Counted from the stretch's first letter, positions 1 through 8,477 are shown. The stretch is 27,465 nucleotides of DNA from JSC-12 sp033764965 (GCA_033764965.1 JANRIN010000012.1:1-27465); one strand, 5' to 3'. Notes: a model not told the origin generated them from the letters alone. Numbers and translations: made by a program.

Positions 1-135
1 GAAATCACCCAACACTTGTTGCAGAAAGAAGTGCTGGAAGGGGAGCTACTAGGACAATATTTAGCGCAAGCAAAAGTGCCTTCTAAATTAAAAAACTGGT
101 TATACCCAGGAAAGAGTATGTCTTTAGCTGAATAA
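1..135 (+). CDS. C-terminal fragment of a possible FtsH-like (AAA/M41) protease
   Basis: Frame 1 is open from the left edge and ends at TAA 133-135, giving 44 residues of a gene that begins outside the window. The visible peptide contains LLQKEVLEGELLGQYL, which resembles the helical C-terminal tail of FtsH-type M41 proteases, where a 'LLEKExLxGEE' pattern is common. No catalytic or ATPase motif lies within the window, so the family call rests on this tail only. The peptide ends in a short hydrophilic segment (PGKSMSLAE). It is followed by about 160 bases without a gene before the hairpin at 298. It could equally be the tail of another AAA protein. Confidence 0.4.
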   Translation, partial: EITQHLLQKEVLEGELLGQYLAQAKVPSKLKNWLYPGKSMSLAE

Positions 136-297
136 GATTTATTTGACGGCTGTCCACTGAAACAGTGTCTATCTTCCTTAGTTCTGTATTGGCATGTTGC
201 CCTCTACTGAGACATGAAGTGGAATATCAAGAGCGATAGTTTCACCATGAATCATTCAATAGTACCTATAGAAAAACTCTAGAAAAACTTTTGCTGT

Positions 298-362
298 AAA
301 CCTCCTGCTGATAATAGCTGAAAGCACTGTGTCTCTAGCTTTCCTATCGGCAGGAGGTTTTT
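298..362 (+). terminator. Strong rho-independent terminator-like hairpin
   Basis: The left arm 298-313 (AAACCTCCTGCTGATA) pairs with 345-360 over 16 positions with one T-G pair, and a run of five T follows at 358-362. The loop is about 31 nt and can form a further small AGCT/AGCT pairing. It lies about 160 bases beyond the truncated gene at the left edge, so it may end that transcript or an unannotated short RNA. The intron boundary follows directly after the T-run. Confidence 0.7.
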
Positions 363-1067
363 GTGTGTACGCCCGGCATGGGCGTGAACTCATGGGGTGA
401 AAGTCCCCTGTAGGAGAACCAACGTCCAAATGATCAAGTTACAGATCCGAGTGACGCTAACTACTAGCTTAAGGCAAGGGCAAACCCGCGAGGAAATGTC
501 TGAAGGAAGCCAGCAGCAAATCTGCGAGCCGACGAACAGAAACATCATAGAAGGCCGAGACTCCTGTGGCGAGTTAGCACAACATAACAAAGCCTCTGGT
601 TCAGGGAGCACGGTAAATGATGCGGTTGTGCAGAGACAGTTCACGTTCTTATCCGGGGAGATCTGTTCAAATGGCGGTCTACCGATCTATGGGAGTCTGA
701 CTGAGGTCTACCGGGAAACGGGTAGGAAAGCCACAGAACCCTACGGAAAAGCAGATAGCGCACAGGTGCGGAAACGCCCTGTGTAATTGAGCAGAAGTCA
801 GCCGAGGCCATAGTAGCCAAATGCTCATCGTAATGGATGAGACACGGTGAAGGGCCGAACTTCAGAGAGCAGGGAGGAGCCGTAAAGCTCGACGTGGCGA
901 TGAACCCGGATGGGGGAGCTAAATAGTCGGCGCTTAATTGCGTAACCAGCCCTGGACATTGGTTCTTCGGATCCAAACCGTCTAAACCTCTTTGGGGAAG
1001 CGCCCCGTGCGGAGCCGCATGCGGGGTGCTGTGGGAGCTGGAGGGGAAAACCCTCCGGCGACCCGAT
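363..1067 (+). mobile_element. ORF-less group II intron
   Basis: The 5' end reads GTGTGTACGCCCGGC, close to the GUGYG consensus, and continues into the domain I pattern with GGGGTGAAAGTCCCC at 394-408. Near the 3' end, 999-1030 folds as domain V: AGCGCCCCG pairs with CGGGGTGCT, a 2-nt bulge TG sits on the 3' side, and a short upper stem TGCG/CGCA closes a GAGC loop. The AGC catalytic triad is present. Domain VI follows at 1033-1064 with stem GGAGGG/CCCTCC and an unpaired A at 1061, seven bases from the 3' end AT (1067), as expected for the branch point. About 705 nt is too short for the usual maturase gene and no reverse-transcriptase motif is visible, so splicing or mobility would need a maturase in trans. 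The exact 5' end could be 363 or 365. The open frame of 129 codons inside is not a convincing gene. Confidence 0.82.
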
Positions 1068-1096
1068 TAATAAACTTAGCAAATTAGTTATTGCCC

Positions 1097-1128
1097 TTTG
1101 AGCAGTCAATAAAGAATCAAAGCTCAAA
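1097..1128. promoter_or_regulatory. Inverted repeat upstream of the efflux operon
   Basis: TTTGAGC at 1097-1103 is repeated inverted as GCTCAAA at 1122-1128 with an 18-base spacer, between the intron and the adaptor gene. A TATATT hexamer at about 1151 could be a -10 element but no good -35 is seen. It could be an operator for the efflux operon, perhaps for the RppA-type regulator encoded downstream. That assignment is inference only. Confidence 0.25.
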
Positions 1129-1229
1129 AGTGAAAATTTCATCCTCATTTTATATTTACCTGCAATACTGCTCTTCAACTTTTGTTAAGACTTGACTCCA
1201 TACCTTTGTCGCTGCCCCAGGAAATGCCG

Positions 1230-2906
1230 ATGGTTCTCACTCTGAAACGCTCTAATCTACTGACGAGAGACCGCGTCGCTGGAACGTGTCTTAGTCTGCT
1301 GTTGCTAGTGACTTCAGCCGAAGTATTGGCTCATACAGGACATGGAGACGAGTTCCACCAGAATCAGTCAGCTCAGCCAACAGGAGCGATCGAGGTCGAT
1401 AATGCAACCGCAGAAAGGATTGGATTAAAAATAGAACCTGTCGCTCGTCAAGCTCTAGCCTTTGGAGTGCAGGCAACAGGGCAAATTGAGGCTTCTCCTA
1501 GCCGCAGAGTAGAAGTCACCAATCCTGTTGGTGGAACGGTGGTCAAGCTACTGGTGGAGCCAGGCGATACCGTCGAAGCAGGACAACCTCTGGCAGTCAT
1601 TACAAGCGGCGAACTGGCAGAACTGCGCGTTACAGCATTAGAGAACTCCGCAGAGCGGCAAGGAGATGTCCAGCAGGCCCAAGCCAATTTACGGTTAGCC
1701 CAACAGACTTACGAACGACAGCGGCAAATTGCCCAGACTGCCATTAACCAGGCAAGAACAGAACTCCGAGTCGCGCAAGAGCAGTACGATCGCGATAAGG
1801 AGCTTACAGAGCAGGGAGCTATCCCCAGGCGAGAATTCTTAGAATCAGAAGCTCATCTGGCATCAGCACGGCAAGCCCTAACTGCCGCAGAAAGCCAGTT
1901 AGAAGTGCTGGAAGCTCGAACCGAAGTAGATCGTGCCCAAACTGCTGTTCAAGTGGCTCAATCTCGTGCTCAACTGAGTGCAGGCACCTATAGAACTCGA
2001 TTGCAGCAGTTAGGTGCATCTGCTAATCCAGACGGCACGATTACCATCAAAGCCCCGATTGCAGGGACGATTGCCGATCGCGAAGTCACATTAGGGCAGT
2101 CAGCACAGGATGCAGGGGCAACCCTGATGACGATTGTGGACGATCGCACTGTTCTCGCTACCGCTAATATCTACGAAAAAGATTTGAGCCAGGTTTCTCA
2201 AGGTCAACGAGTGCGGGTCACGGTATCGAGCCTTCCCAATCAAGTCTTTGAAGGGCAAATTACCAGCATTGGTTCAGTGGTGGAAGGAGAAAATCGGGTC
2301 GTCCCTGTGAGGGCAGAGTTAGACAATGCAGATGGGGCACTGAAGCCAGGGATGTTCGCTGAGTTAGAGGTACTCACCGATCGCACCCCAGAACCCGTTG
2401 TTGTAATCCCTCAGTCAGCACTGGTTGAGGCAAACGGTCAGCAACTTGTGTTTGTTCAGAATGGCAACAGCTTCCAACCTGTTGAAATCGTGTTGGGTCG
2501 GCAAGCAGGAAATTTAGTCGAAGTCAAAAGTGGATTGTTTGAAGGCGATCGCATCGTCACCCAACGCGCCAATCAACTCTATGCCCAATCTTTACGTGGT
2601 GGGGGAGCCTCTGAGGAAGCTGAACCAGAGGTTACGCAAGCCAGCATCGCAGGTGGAGGGTTGCCCTGGTGGATTGTACTTCCAGCAGGGGGATTAGTGC
2701 CGATCGCCACTTTTGTAGCCGGAGCTTTTTGGTCAAATCGACGCAACCGGAAACAATTCACATCAGCAATTAGTGCCCTAGAACATCTAGAAGATTCCCA
2801 TAACGGGCACCATGTGGCACCTGACAACCATTCTGCACTGCTACATTCAGCAGATCCACACCATCGAGATGCTGAGGTCTCTGCACCACCGCACCAGCAT
2901 CATTAA
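1230..2906 (+). CDS. RND metal-efflux periplasmic adaptor (CusB/HlyD family)
   Basis: This is the periplasmic adaptor (membrane-fusion protein) of a tripartite RND pump, linking the inner-membrane pump to an outer-membrane channel. After a signal-like segment ending TSAEVLAHTGHG comes a barrel-sandwich half (VEPGDTVEAGQPLAVI), a long Gln/Ala-rich coiled-coil hairpin, the second lipoyl half (IKAPIAGTIADREV) and C-terminal beta domains (LKPGMFAELEV). Both ends of the mature protein are His-rich: HTGHGDEFHQ near the N-terminus and several HH pairs in the last 40 residues, suggesting metal binding. A hydrophobic stretch near the C-terminus (WWIVLPAGGLVPIATFVAGA, followed by basic residues) looks like an extra membrane anchor, which is unusual for adaptors. 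I chose ATG 1230 because AGGAA at 1219-1223 is well spaced from it; ATG 1224 and TTG 1182 are alternatives. The RND pump at 4134 is its likely partner. Confidence 0.88.
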   Translation: MVLTLKRSNLLTRDRVAGTCLSLLLLVTSAEVLAHTGHGDEFHQNQSAQPTGAIEVDNATAERIGLKIEPVARQALAFGVQATGQIEASPSRRVEVTNPVGGTVVKLLVEPGDTVEAGQPLAVITSGELAELRVTALENSAERQGDVQQAQANLRLAQQTYERQRQIAQTAINQARTELRVAQEQYDRDKELTEQGAIPRREFLESEAHLASARQALTAAESQLEVLEARTEVDRAQTAVQVAQSRAQLSAGTYRTRLQQLGASANPDGTITIKAPIAGTIADREVTLGQSAQDAGATLMTIVDDRTVLATANIYEKDLSQVSQGQRVRVTVSSLPNQVFEGQITSIGSVVEGENRVVPVRAELDNADGALKPGMFAELEVLTDRTPEPVVVIPQSALVEANGQQLVFVQNGNSFQPVEIVLGRQAGNLVEVKSGLFEGDRIVTQRANQLYAQSLRGGGASEEAEPEVTQASIAGGGLPWWIVLPAGGLVPIATFVAGAFWSNRRNRKQFTSAISALEHLEDSHNGHHVAPDNHSALLHSADPHHRDAEVSAPPHQHH

Positions 2907-2956
2907 GTCGCTTTCTAAAACTATTTCACCATCGACTATTTGAGAGGAATCAAACT

Positions 2957-3460
2957 GTGAAATTCAGCAAATCTCTTGCGATCGCTCTTATTAGCCTGGG
3001 ATTCATTCTGGGATCTTGTGCCAGCAGCGGAGAGCAAACAGCCACGTCAGAAAGCCCTGCCGCATCCCCGGAAACATCACCTGCTGCTGAATCTTCCACC
3101 AGTCCTGCAACAACAGCTCAAGCAGATACTGCTCACAATACAAGTGCCTCAAAGGGCGGACAGGTCGTTGAAGCAGGTCCATATCATCTAGAACTGGTCA
3201 CTCTGAAAGAATCAAGTGGTGTACATCTCGATTTCTATTTACAGAAAGGAGATACCCACGAAGCAATTCCAGATGCAACTGTAACTGGACAAGTTCAACT
3301 TCCTGATGGAACGCAAAAGACAGTTGAGTTTGAATATGACACTGCTGGACAACACTATGTTGCTACCTTGCCTGACACAGCAGCCGGAGAGTACAACGTT
3401 GCCATCTTGACAGATATTAAGGGTGAGAAAGTCAACGGGCGTTTCAACTTTAGTCAGTAG
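2957..3460 (+). CDS. Small lipoprotein of the efflux operon
   Basis: A 167-residue predicted lipoprotein. The N-terminus is basic then hydrophobic and ends in lipobox L18-G19-S20-C21, so lipid attachment at Cys21 is expected. A low-complexity Ser/Thr/Pro/Ala/Glu linker (about residues 22-60) follows, then a compact beta-rich domain with GPYHLELVTL, VHLDFYLQKGD and YNVAILTD, reminiscent of small immunoglobulin-like or FixH/YtkA-like domains. The gene begins with GTG, supported by GAGAGGA at 2942-2948. It lies 50 bases after the adaptor gene and 43 before the methyltransferase, all on the same strand, so it probably belongs to the same operon. A periplasmic metal-binding or pump-accessory role is an inference; few His or Cys ligands are present in the mature domain. 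Confidence 0.75.
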   Translation: MKFSKSLAIALISLGFILGSCASSGEQTATSESPAASPETSPAAESSTSPATTAQADTAHNTSASKGGQVVEAGPYHLELVTLKESSGVHLDFYLQKGDTHEAIPDATVTGQVQLPDGTQKTVEFEYDTAGQHYVATLPDTAAGEYNVAILTDIKGEKVNGRFNFSQ

Positions 3461-3503
3461 TCAAGCTAAAGAGGCGATCGCCAGTTAAACAGGAACGAAT
3501 GAC

Positions 3504-4127
3504 ATGATTGAAGCCGTTGTCCAACAGCAATATGATCACCTTGCCAAAATCTACGATCAACGTTGGCGTAATTACGTTACAAACACTCTCAATTTCTTAA
3601 AACAGTGGGCACAAATTCATCCACAAGAAACTGTTCTTGATGTGGCTTGTGGAACAGGAGAGTTTGAGCGGTTGCTGCTACAAGATCACCCCAATCAAAA
3701 AGTTGTGGGAATTGATATTTCAACAGAAATGCTAGCCATTGCTAAAAGAAAGCTGCAACCTTATTCTTCCGTGTCATTTCGTCAGAGCGGTGTAACAGCG
3801 ATTCCCTCTGCCAACGAATCTTTTGATGTTGTCATTTGTGCCAATTCTTTCCACTATTTTGACGCTCCCCTTGATGCACTGGTAGAGATGAAGCGAGTTC
3901 TCAAACCAGGGGGCAGATTAATCATTTTAGATTGGTGTAAAGACTTTCTGTTGTGTCGCTTTTGTGATGCTGCCCTAAAAGTGTTTGATCCAGCCCACAA
4001 ACAGTGTTACACGCAACAAGAGTTTCACAATTTTCTTTCCTCATCCCAACTCAACATTCAAGCTGCAAAGAAACTGCGGTTTGGATTGATTTGGGGGTTG
4101 ATGGTTGCTACAGCTATTAAACATTAA
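3504..4127 (+). CDS. Class I SAM-dependent methyltransferase, Cys-rich
   Basis: A 207-residue class I methyltransferase (UbiE/Methyltransf_11 type). The SAM-binding motif I is VLDVACGTGEF, the acidic residue after beta-2 is in VVGIDIS, and FDVVICANSFHYF and LKPGGRLIILD correspond to beta-4 and beta-5. It carries four extra cysteines in the C-terminal third (C145, C151, C154, C168), spaced like a possible metal site, with a hydrophobic last segment. The start ATG 3504 follows AGGAACGA. The gene sits six bases before the RND pump, so translation is probably coupled. Substrate is unknown: methylation of a metal or metalloid, or of a small molecule, would fit the operon but is not shown. The ArsM cysteine arrangement is not recognisable. 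Confidence 0.82.
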   Translation: MIEAVVQQQYDHLAKIYDQRWRNYVTNTLNFLKQWAQIHPQETVLDVACGTGEFERLLLQDHPNQKVVGIDISTEMLAIAKRKLQPYSSVSFRQSGVTAIPSANESFDVVICANSFHYFDAPLDALVEMKRVLKPGGRLIILDWCKDFLLCRFCDAALKVFDPAHKQCYTQQEFHNFLSSSQLNIQAAKKLRFGLIWGLMVATAIKH

Positions 4128-4133
4128 ACTGCT

Positions 4134-7100
4134 ATGCTCAATGCCATTATCAAATGGGCGATCGCACGTCGCTGGCTGGTCATCTTAGGCGCGATGGTGC
4201 TGACAGTTTGGATCTTTCGCACCGTGATGCAGATGCCGCTGGATGTGTTTCCCAGTTTTGCACCCCCTCAGGTGGAAGTCCAAACCGAAGCACCGGGTTT
4301 GGCACCAGAAGAGGTGGAATCCCTGGTGACACTGCCGATCGAAAGCGCGATTAATGGCACTCCTGGCGTGACTGACGTTCGTTCTGCCTCTGCTGCCGGA
4401 ATTTCGGTTGTCAAAGTGATTTTTACCTGGAATACCGACATTTACCAGGCACGGCAGCTTGTAACGGAGCGATTGCAGCAAGCGCAGGACAAGATTCCTG
4501 AAAACGTTGAAACGCCTCAAATTTCTCCGATCACATCCCCGATTAGCACCGTCATGATGGTCGCCTTTACGGTGGATGAATCAGCACCAGAAGAATCCCG
4601 CACTTCTTTAATGGAACTGCGACGAATTGCAGATTGGCAGATTACTAACCGATTATTAGCAGTTCCCGGTGTATCACAGGTGGTTGTCTATGGTGGAGAA
4701 GTTCAGCAATATCAGGTGTTGGTTGATCCACAAAAGTTGCAAGCCTTCGATGTGTCATTGCAGGACGTGACAGAAGCCGTTGAAGCAGCAAACGTCAATG
4801 CTCCGGGAGGTTTTCTAACCACGCCAGATAAGGAAACCCTGATTCGAGGCATTGGACGGTTAGAAACCATTGATGACTTGAAGCAATCTGTCATCACAGC
4901 CCGTAATGGGACACCGATTCGCTTGTCGGATGTCGCAACCGTACAAATTGGGGCGGCTCTTCAACGAGGCGATAGCAGCCTGAATGGAGAACCTGCTGTT
5001 GTGGTCATGGTGAACAAACAGCCCCTTGCTGACACTCCCACCGTCGCTCAGGGAATTGAGTCTGCCATGCAGGAGATTCAAGCGGGATTACCAGAAGATA
5101 TCAAAGTTGATATCACCTTCAGCCAGGACAAATACATTGATGCGTCCATTGAAAATGTCCGAGCCGCGTTAATTGAAGGCAGCATCATTGTTGCGCTGAT
5201 TCTCATTCCCTTCTTGATGAACTGGCGCAACTTGTTAGTGTGCCTGGTGGCACTTCCCCTGTCTTTGTTGATTGGAGTGTTAGCCCTCAACTGGTTAGGA
5301 CAGGGACTCAACACAATGACTCTGGGCGGACTCGCCGTTGCGATCGGGTCTGCTGTGGATGATGCGATCGTCGATGCAGAAAACGTCTATAGGGCTTTGC
5401 GAGAAAATAAGCATTCTGCCCATCCCCGTCCTGTGCTGGAGGTTGTGCTGGAGGGATGTCAGGAAGTCCGTGATTCAGTGTTTGGAGCCACAATTATTAC
5501 CGTCGTGGTCTTCTCACCTGTGTTTGCATTGGGTGGGGTAGAAGGCAGTATTTTCATCCCAATGGGGTTGGGTTACATGGTGGCAGTATTGGCATCAAGT
5601 GTCACTGCTTTGACGGTCACACCTGCTCTATGTGCGATTCTGCTGCCTCACGGACGCTTACCCGAAATTGAACCCTGGGTTGCCCGTTTCTTCAAGGGTC
5701 TTTATCAGCCCATTTTGGATTTTTCGCTGCGTCGCTCCCGTTTGATTCTGGCGATCGCCGCTTCTACCCTCGTTGCGGCCCTGATCATCGTACCGTCACT
5801 AGGACGGGAGTTTTTGCCAGAGTTTCAGGAGGAGAATCTGGTCAACACATTAATGCTCTATCCTGGCTCATCCTTAGAAGCAACCAATAGTGCCGGGTTC
5901 GCGGTTCAAGATGCTCTCAAAGCCGATCCTCGCTTTCGCTATGTGCAGTTGCGGTCTGGTCGCGCCCCTGGCGACAGTGATGCGGCTGCAGTCAATACAG
6001 CCCACCTGGATGTCGATTTAAGCGAAGAAGGGCTAAAAGACCGCGAGGGCAGTATTGAGAAACTGCGAGAAGAGTTTGCTAAATTGCCGGGAGTGGCTCC
6101 CAATATCGGCGGCTTCATCTCTCACCGCATGGATGAAGTGCTGTCGGGCGTGCGGAGCGCGATCGCCGTTAAAATCTTTGGTTCTGACTTGCAGCAACTT
6201 CATACCTTGGGGCAAGAGGTAGAGCAGATCATGCAGACCGTTGAGGGAGTGGTGGATCTGCAATTGGAACCCCAGATCCCCATCGAGCAAATTCAAATTC
6301 AGTTCGACCGAGCGGCGGCAGGTCGTTATGGATTAACCGTGGGTGAACTGTCTAACACGATTGAAACAGCTCTCAATGGTAGAGTTGTCTCTCAGGTTTT
6401 GGAGCAGCAACAAACCTTTGACCTAGTGGTGTGGTTAGAACCAGAAGCGAGAAATAATCTCGATACGATCAGCAATTTACTCATCGATACTCCTACGGGT
6501 CAGAAGATCCCTTTGGCACAGGTTGCTCAAATTCGTACAGGCACAGGACCGAATACCATCAATCGGGAAAATGTCTCTCGCCTAATCGTGGTTGCCGCCA
6601 ATGTGAATGGGCGAGATGTGCGATCGGTCGTTAATGAAATCCGATCGAAAGTGGCAGAGCAAGTTCAGTTTCCGGCAGGATACTTCCCCCAATACGGGGG
6701 GCAATTTGAGGCAGAACAACGCGCAACGCAAAATATTTTGGTGTTTAGCGCGATCGCCTTCGTGGTCATTACTGTGATCATGTATCTTTCGGTGAAATCC
6801 GTTGCCTCCACTGCCATGATCATGATTAACCTACCTTTGGCATTAGTGGGTGGAGTTTTTTCCGTTGCCTTAACAGGTGGAGTAATTTCGGTTGCTTCGC
6901 TAGTCGGGTTTGTCACGTTGTTTGGAGTGGCAACGCGAAATGGCTTGTTGTTAGTTGATAACTACAACACCAAATTTGCTCAGGGAATGCCCCTACGACA
7001 AGCGTTGGTTAAAGGCTCAATGGAGCGACTCAACGCGATTCTCATGACCGCCTTTACTTCAGCATTAGGATTACTGCCCCTCGTCATTTCAGGAGGTCCC

Positions 7101-7295
7101 GGAAAAGAAATTTTACAACCCCTCTCGATCGTGGTTCTGGGTGGTCTGTTCACCTCCACTGCCTTAACGCTGATGGTGCTACCCGCCCTCTATGCCCGAT
7201 TCGGTAAAATGTTGATGCCTAAGTCCAACCAATCACAGTCTGTTCAACCCGCTTCTTCAGAAGAAATAACATCCCCTGCGCATTCTATTAGTTGA
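4134..7295 (+). CDS. RND efflux pump, heavy-metal type (CusA/CzcA family)
   Basis: A 1053-residue proton-driven inner-membrane pump, the usual length of the family, exporting metal ions through the adaptor encoded at 1230. It has the expected N-terminal helix, a large periplasmic domain starting MPLDVFPSFAPPQVEVQTEA, a TM block, a second periplasmic domain (GREFLPEFQEENLVNTLMLY) and the final TM block (LVGFVTLFGVATRNGLLLVDNY). In TM4, AIGSAVDDAIVDAEN keeps D409 and E416, the proton-relay positions, while the first Asp of CzcA is replaced by Ala as in CusA. D410 and D414 are additional acidic residues. Metal specificity cannot be read from this. The last residues (HSIS) and the stop codon overlap a response-regulator-like reading frame, so the original C-terminus may have been altered. 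No outer-membrane channel gene is in the window. Confidence 0.92.
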   Translation: MLNAIIKWAIARRWLVILGAMVLTVWIFRTVMQMPLDVFPSFAPPQVEVQTEAPGLAPEEVESLVTLPIESAINGTPGVTDVRSASAAGISVVKVIFTWNTDIYQARQLVTERLQQAQDKIPENVETPQISPITSPISTVMMVAFTVDESAPEESRTSLMELRRIADWQITNRLLAVPGVSQVVVYGGEVQQYQVLVDPQKLQAFDVSLQDVTEAVEAANVNAPGGFLTTPDKETLIRGIGRLETIDDLKQSVITARNGTPIRLSDVATVQIGAALQRGDSSLNGEPAVVVMVNKQPLADTPTVAQGIESAMQEIQAGLPEDIKVDITFSQDKYIDASIENVRAALIEGSIIVALILIPFLMNWRNLLVCLVALPLSLLIGVLALNWLGQGLNTMTLGGLAVAIGSAVDDAIVDAENVYRALRENKHSAHPRPVLEVVLEGCQEVRDSVFGATIITVVVFSPVFALGGVEGSIFIPMGLGYMVAVLASSVTALTVTPALCAILLPHGRLPEIEPWVARFFKGLYQPILDFSLRRSRLILAIAASTLVAALIIVPSLGREFLPEFQEENLVNTLMLYPGSSLEATNSAGFAVQDALKADPRFRYVQLRSGRAPGDSDAAAVNTAHLDVDLSEEGLKDREGSIEKLREEFAKLPGVAPNIGGFISHRMDEVLSGVRSAIAVKIFGSDLQQLHTLGQEVEQIMQTVEGVVDLQLEPQIPIEQIQIQFDRAAAGRYGLTVGELSNTIETALNGRVVSQVLEQQQTFDLVVWLEPEARNNLDTISNLLIDTPTGQKIPLAQVAQIRTGTGPNTINRENVSRLIVVAANVNGRDVRSVVNEIRSKVAEQVQFPAGYFPQYGGQFEAEQRATQNILVFSAIAFVVITVIMYLSVKSVASTAMIMINLPLALVGGVFSVALTGGVISVASLVGFVTLFGVATRNGLLLVDNYNTKFAQGMPLRQALVKGSMERLNAILMTAFTSALGLLPLVISGGPGKEILQPLSIVVLGGLFTSTALTLMVLPALYARFGKMLMPKSNQSQSVQPASSEEITSPAHSIS

Positions 7296-7347
7296 AGACG
7301 AACCTGATTTAGGTGCCCTTCAGTGCACTGTGGGACAATACCATTAA
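7276..7347 (+). pseudogene. Remnant of a response-regulator gene 5' end
   Basis: From 7279 the frame reads RILLVEDEPDLGA, then LQCTVGQYH and a stop at 7345-7347. The first 13 residues equal residues 2-14 of the intact RppA-type regulator at 8547. The DNA differs almost only at synonymous sites (CGC/AGA, ATT/ATA, CTA/CTC, TTA/CTG, CCT/CCC, GCC/GCA). The start codon position holds CTG instead of ATG. The copy is therefore a diverged paralog's 5' end, not a recent duplication. It overlaps the last codons of the pump gene in another frame. Homology stops at 7317, which marks the left edge of the inserted segment. Confidence 0.7.
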
Positions 7348-7408
7348 GAACGCTCAGATCTTTACACTTTCTGCTTTATCTTCCAAAACTTCATTTTTAA
7401 CACTTCTT

Positions 7409-8179
7409 ATGAGTAAGCAAGAGCATGAAAAGCTGATTAGTTCAGCTCCCTTCCCTCTTGGTGAGGGAGTCAATGGTCGTCTTCTAAGAACAAGAAGCGG
7501 GAGAATAGAATTAGCTGTAGTCATTAAGGATGATACCTCCGCTGATGAATTAAGGAACGCTTGGCGTGCAATAAGCAGAGCACGAAAAAGCTTGCGTGAA
7601 TTCCAAGGTTCAGATATGCAAGAACGGGAAAAGTCGTTTATGTATGGTTATGCAGACATGAAAGCTAAAGGTTGGAGTTACAACTCCATAGCTATGGATG
7701 TTAACTTTGACTGTTTGGTGAATCTATGCTGTGCCTTAGATGGTTCGGTAAGAGACAAAGGTGCAGAAATAGACATCACAGCTTTTTCGGCAGCAGCATC
7801 CTTGCTTGAATGTATGCGGATGAAGAAAGAAGATATTCTAGGGTGGTTGATTCCATCGCTGCAAGAAATTCAGGAAGGTCGTGCTCCTTGGTCTCTTAGT
7901 AGTGGACCCATAGATGGTTTAAGAGTAAAGGATGCCTTACGTCAATGGGAGAAGGAACAAAAAACAGGCAAAGTTATAGTGAGAGTACCTCCCGTAACTC
8001 AGCTAATGGATATAGAAGTATTGACGAAAGAGGATAAAAGTAAAATAGGACGACAAAAAGCAGTAGAGTTACTCAATCAAACTCATCCAGAATCTTGGTC
8101 AAAGTATCAGGACTTAGTGAGGAAAACATTTTTAGGGCATGGATATAGCGGAATTATCTGCCAGGAAAAGGAAATATAA
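7409..8179 (+). CDS. Hypothetical protein in an inserted segment
   Basis: I do not recognise this 256-residue protein. It is soluble-looking and mixed alpha/beta, with a basic helical stretch (ISRARKSLREFQ) and a C-terminal part rich in Lys/Glu (LTKEDKSKIGRQKAVELLNQ). No signal peptide or membrane segment is evident. ATG 7409 (MSKQEHEKL) is preferred over the upstream GTG 7313, because the extra 32 residues would begin inside the response-regulator remnant and look non-natural. No clear ribosome-binding site is visible. The gene is AT-richer than its neighbours and the 7318-8546 segment contains no GCGATCGC site, unlike the flanking pump and regulator genes, which suggests later acquisition. 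It separates the pump from its two-component system. Confidence 0.6.
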   Translation: MSKQEHEKLISSAPFPLGEGVNGRLLRTRSGRIELAVVIKDDTSADELRNAWRAISRARKSLREFQGSDMQEREKSFMYGYADMKAKGWSYNSIAMDVNFDCLVNLCCALDGSVRDKGAEIDITAFSAAASLLECMRMKKEDILGWLIPSLQEIQEGRAPWSLSSGPIDGLRVKDALRQWEKEQKTGKVIVRVPPVTQLMDIEVLTKEDKSKIGRQKAVELLNQTHPESWSKYQDLVRKTFLGHGYSGIICQEKEI

Positions 8180-8213
8180 GGTATGGAAAATTTCAGCCGA
8201 TTTTTTCCATACC
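8180..8213 (+). terminator. Inverted repeat directly after the stop codon
   Basis: GGTATGGAAAA at 8180-8190 and TTTTCCATACC at 8203-8213 form a perfect 11-bp stem with a 12-base spacer, beginning one base after the TAA of the upstream gene. The T-rich stretch lies inside the right arm and not after it, so this is an atypical terminator or an mRNA 3'-end protecting hairpin. Confidence 0.45.
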
Positions 8214-8270
8214 CAAGATGGGCATTAGCTTTCTATTATCTGAATAAGTCTACAGATTCTAGATATACCA

Positions 8271-8477
8271 ATGGAAAGCATAATTATTGTTTTGGCGTTT
8301 ATTACCACAACTCTTCAATTGATTGAAGTAATTGCCAAACTCTACCTGGAATTTAGAAAGCCTAAAGATACAGATTTAAATTCACAGTCCGAAGTATATC
8401 AAGCTTGCCCAACCTCAAATACCGATCAAGAAATTCAGAAAGTACTGATCGAAGAGAAAGAAACAATTTCATCCTAA
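8271..8477 (+). CDS. Small single-pass membrane protein, unknown
   Basis: A 68-residue ORF with one hydrophobic N-terminal helix (IIIVLAFITTTLQLIEVIAKL, about residues 4-24), followed by a charged, Glu/Lys-rich tail (QEIQKVLIEEKETISS). It is in the same HIP1-free segment as the preceding unknown gene and 92 bases after it. There is no good ribosome-binding site before ATG 8271. The pattern fits a small inner-membrane protein such as a toxin, a phage-type protein or an anchor; none of these is supported beyond shape. It could also be a chance ORF. Confidence 0.4.
   Translation: MESIIIVLAFITTTLQLIEVIAKLYLEFRKPKDTDLNSQSEVYQACPTSNTDQEIQKVLIEEKETISS

Noticed and set aside
397..786. 129-codon open frame within the intron
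   Set aside because: It lies in domains I-III of the group II intron, has no ribosome-binding site or family resemblance, and is explained by RNA structure conservation.
1182..1229. TTG start for the RND adaptor
   Set aside because: It adds 16 residues before the signal peptide and has no good ribosome-binding site; AGGAA fits ATG 1230.
7313..7408. GTG start for the unknown 256-residue protein
   Set aside because: The extra 32 codons begin within the response-regulator remnant and have no family or ribosome-binding support; ATG 7409 is simpler.
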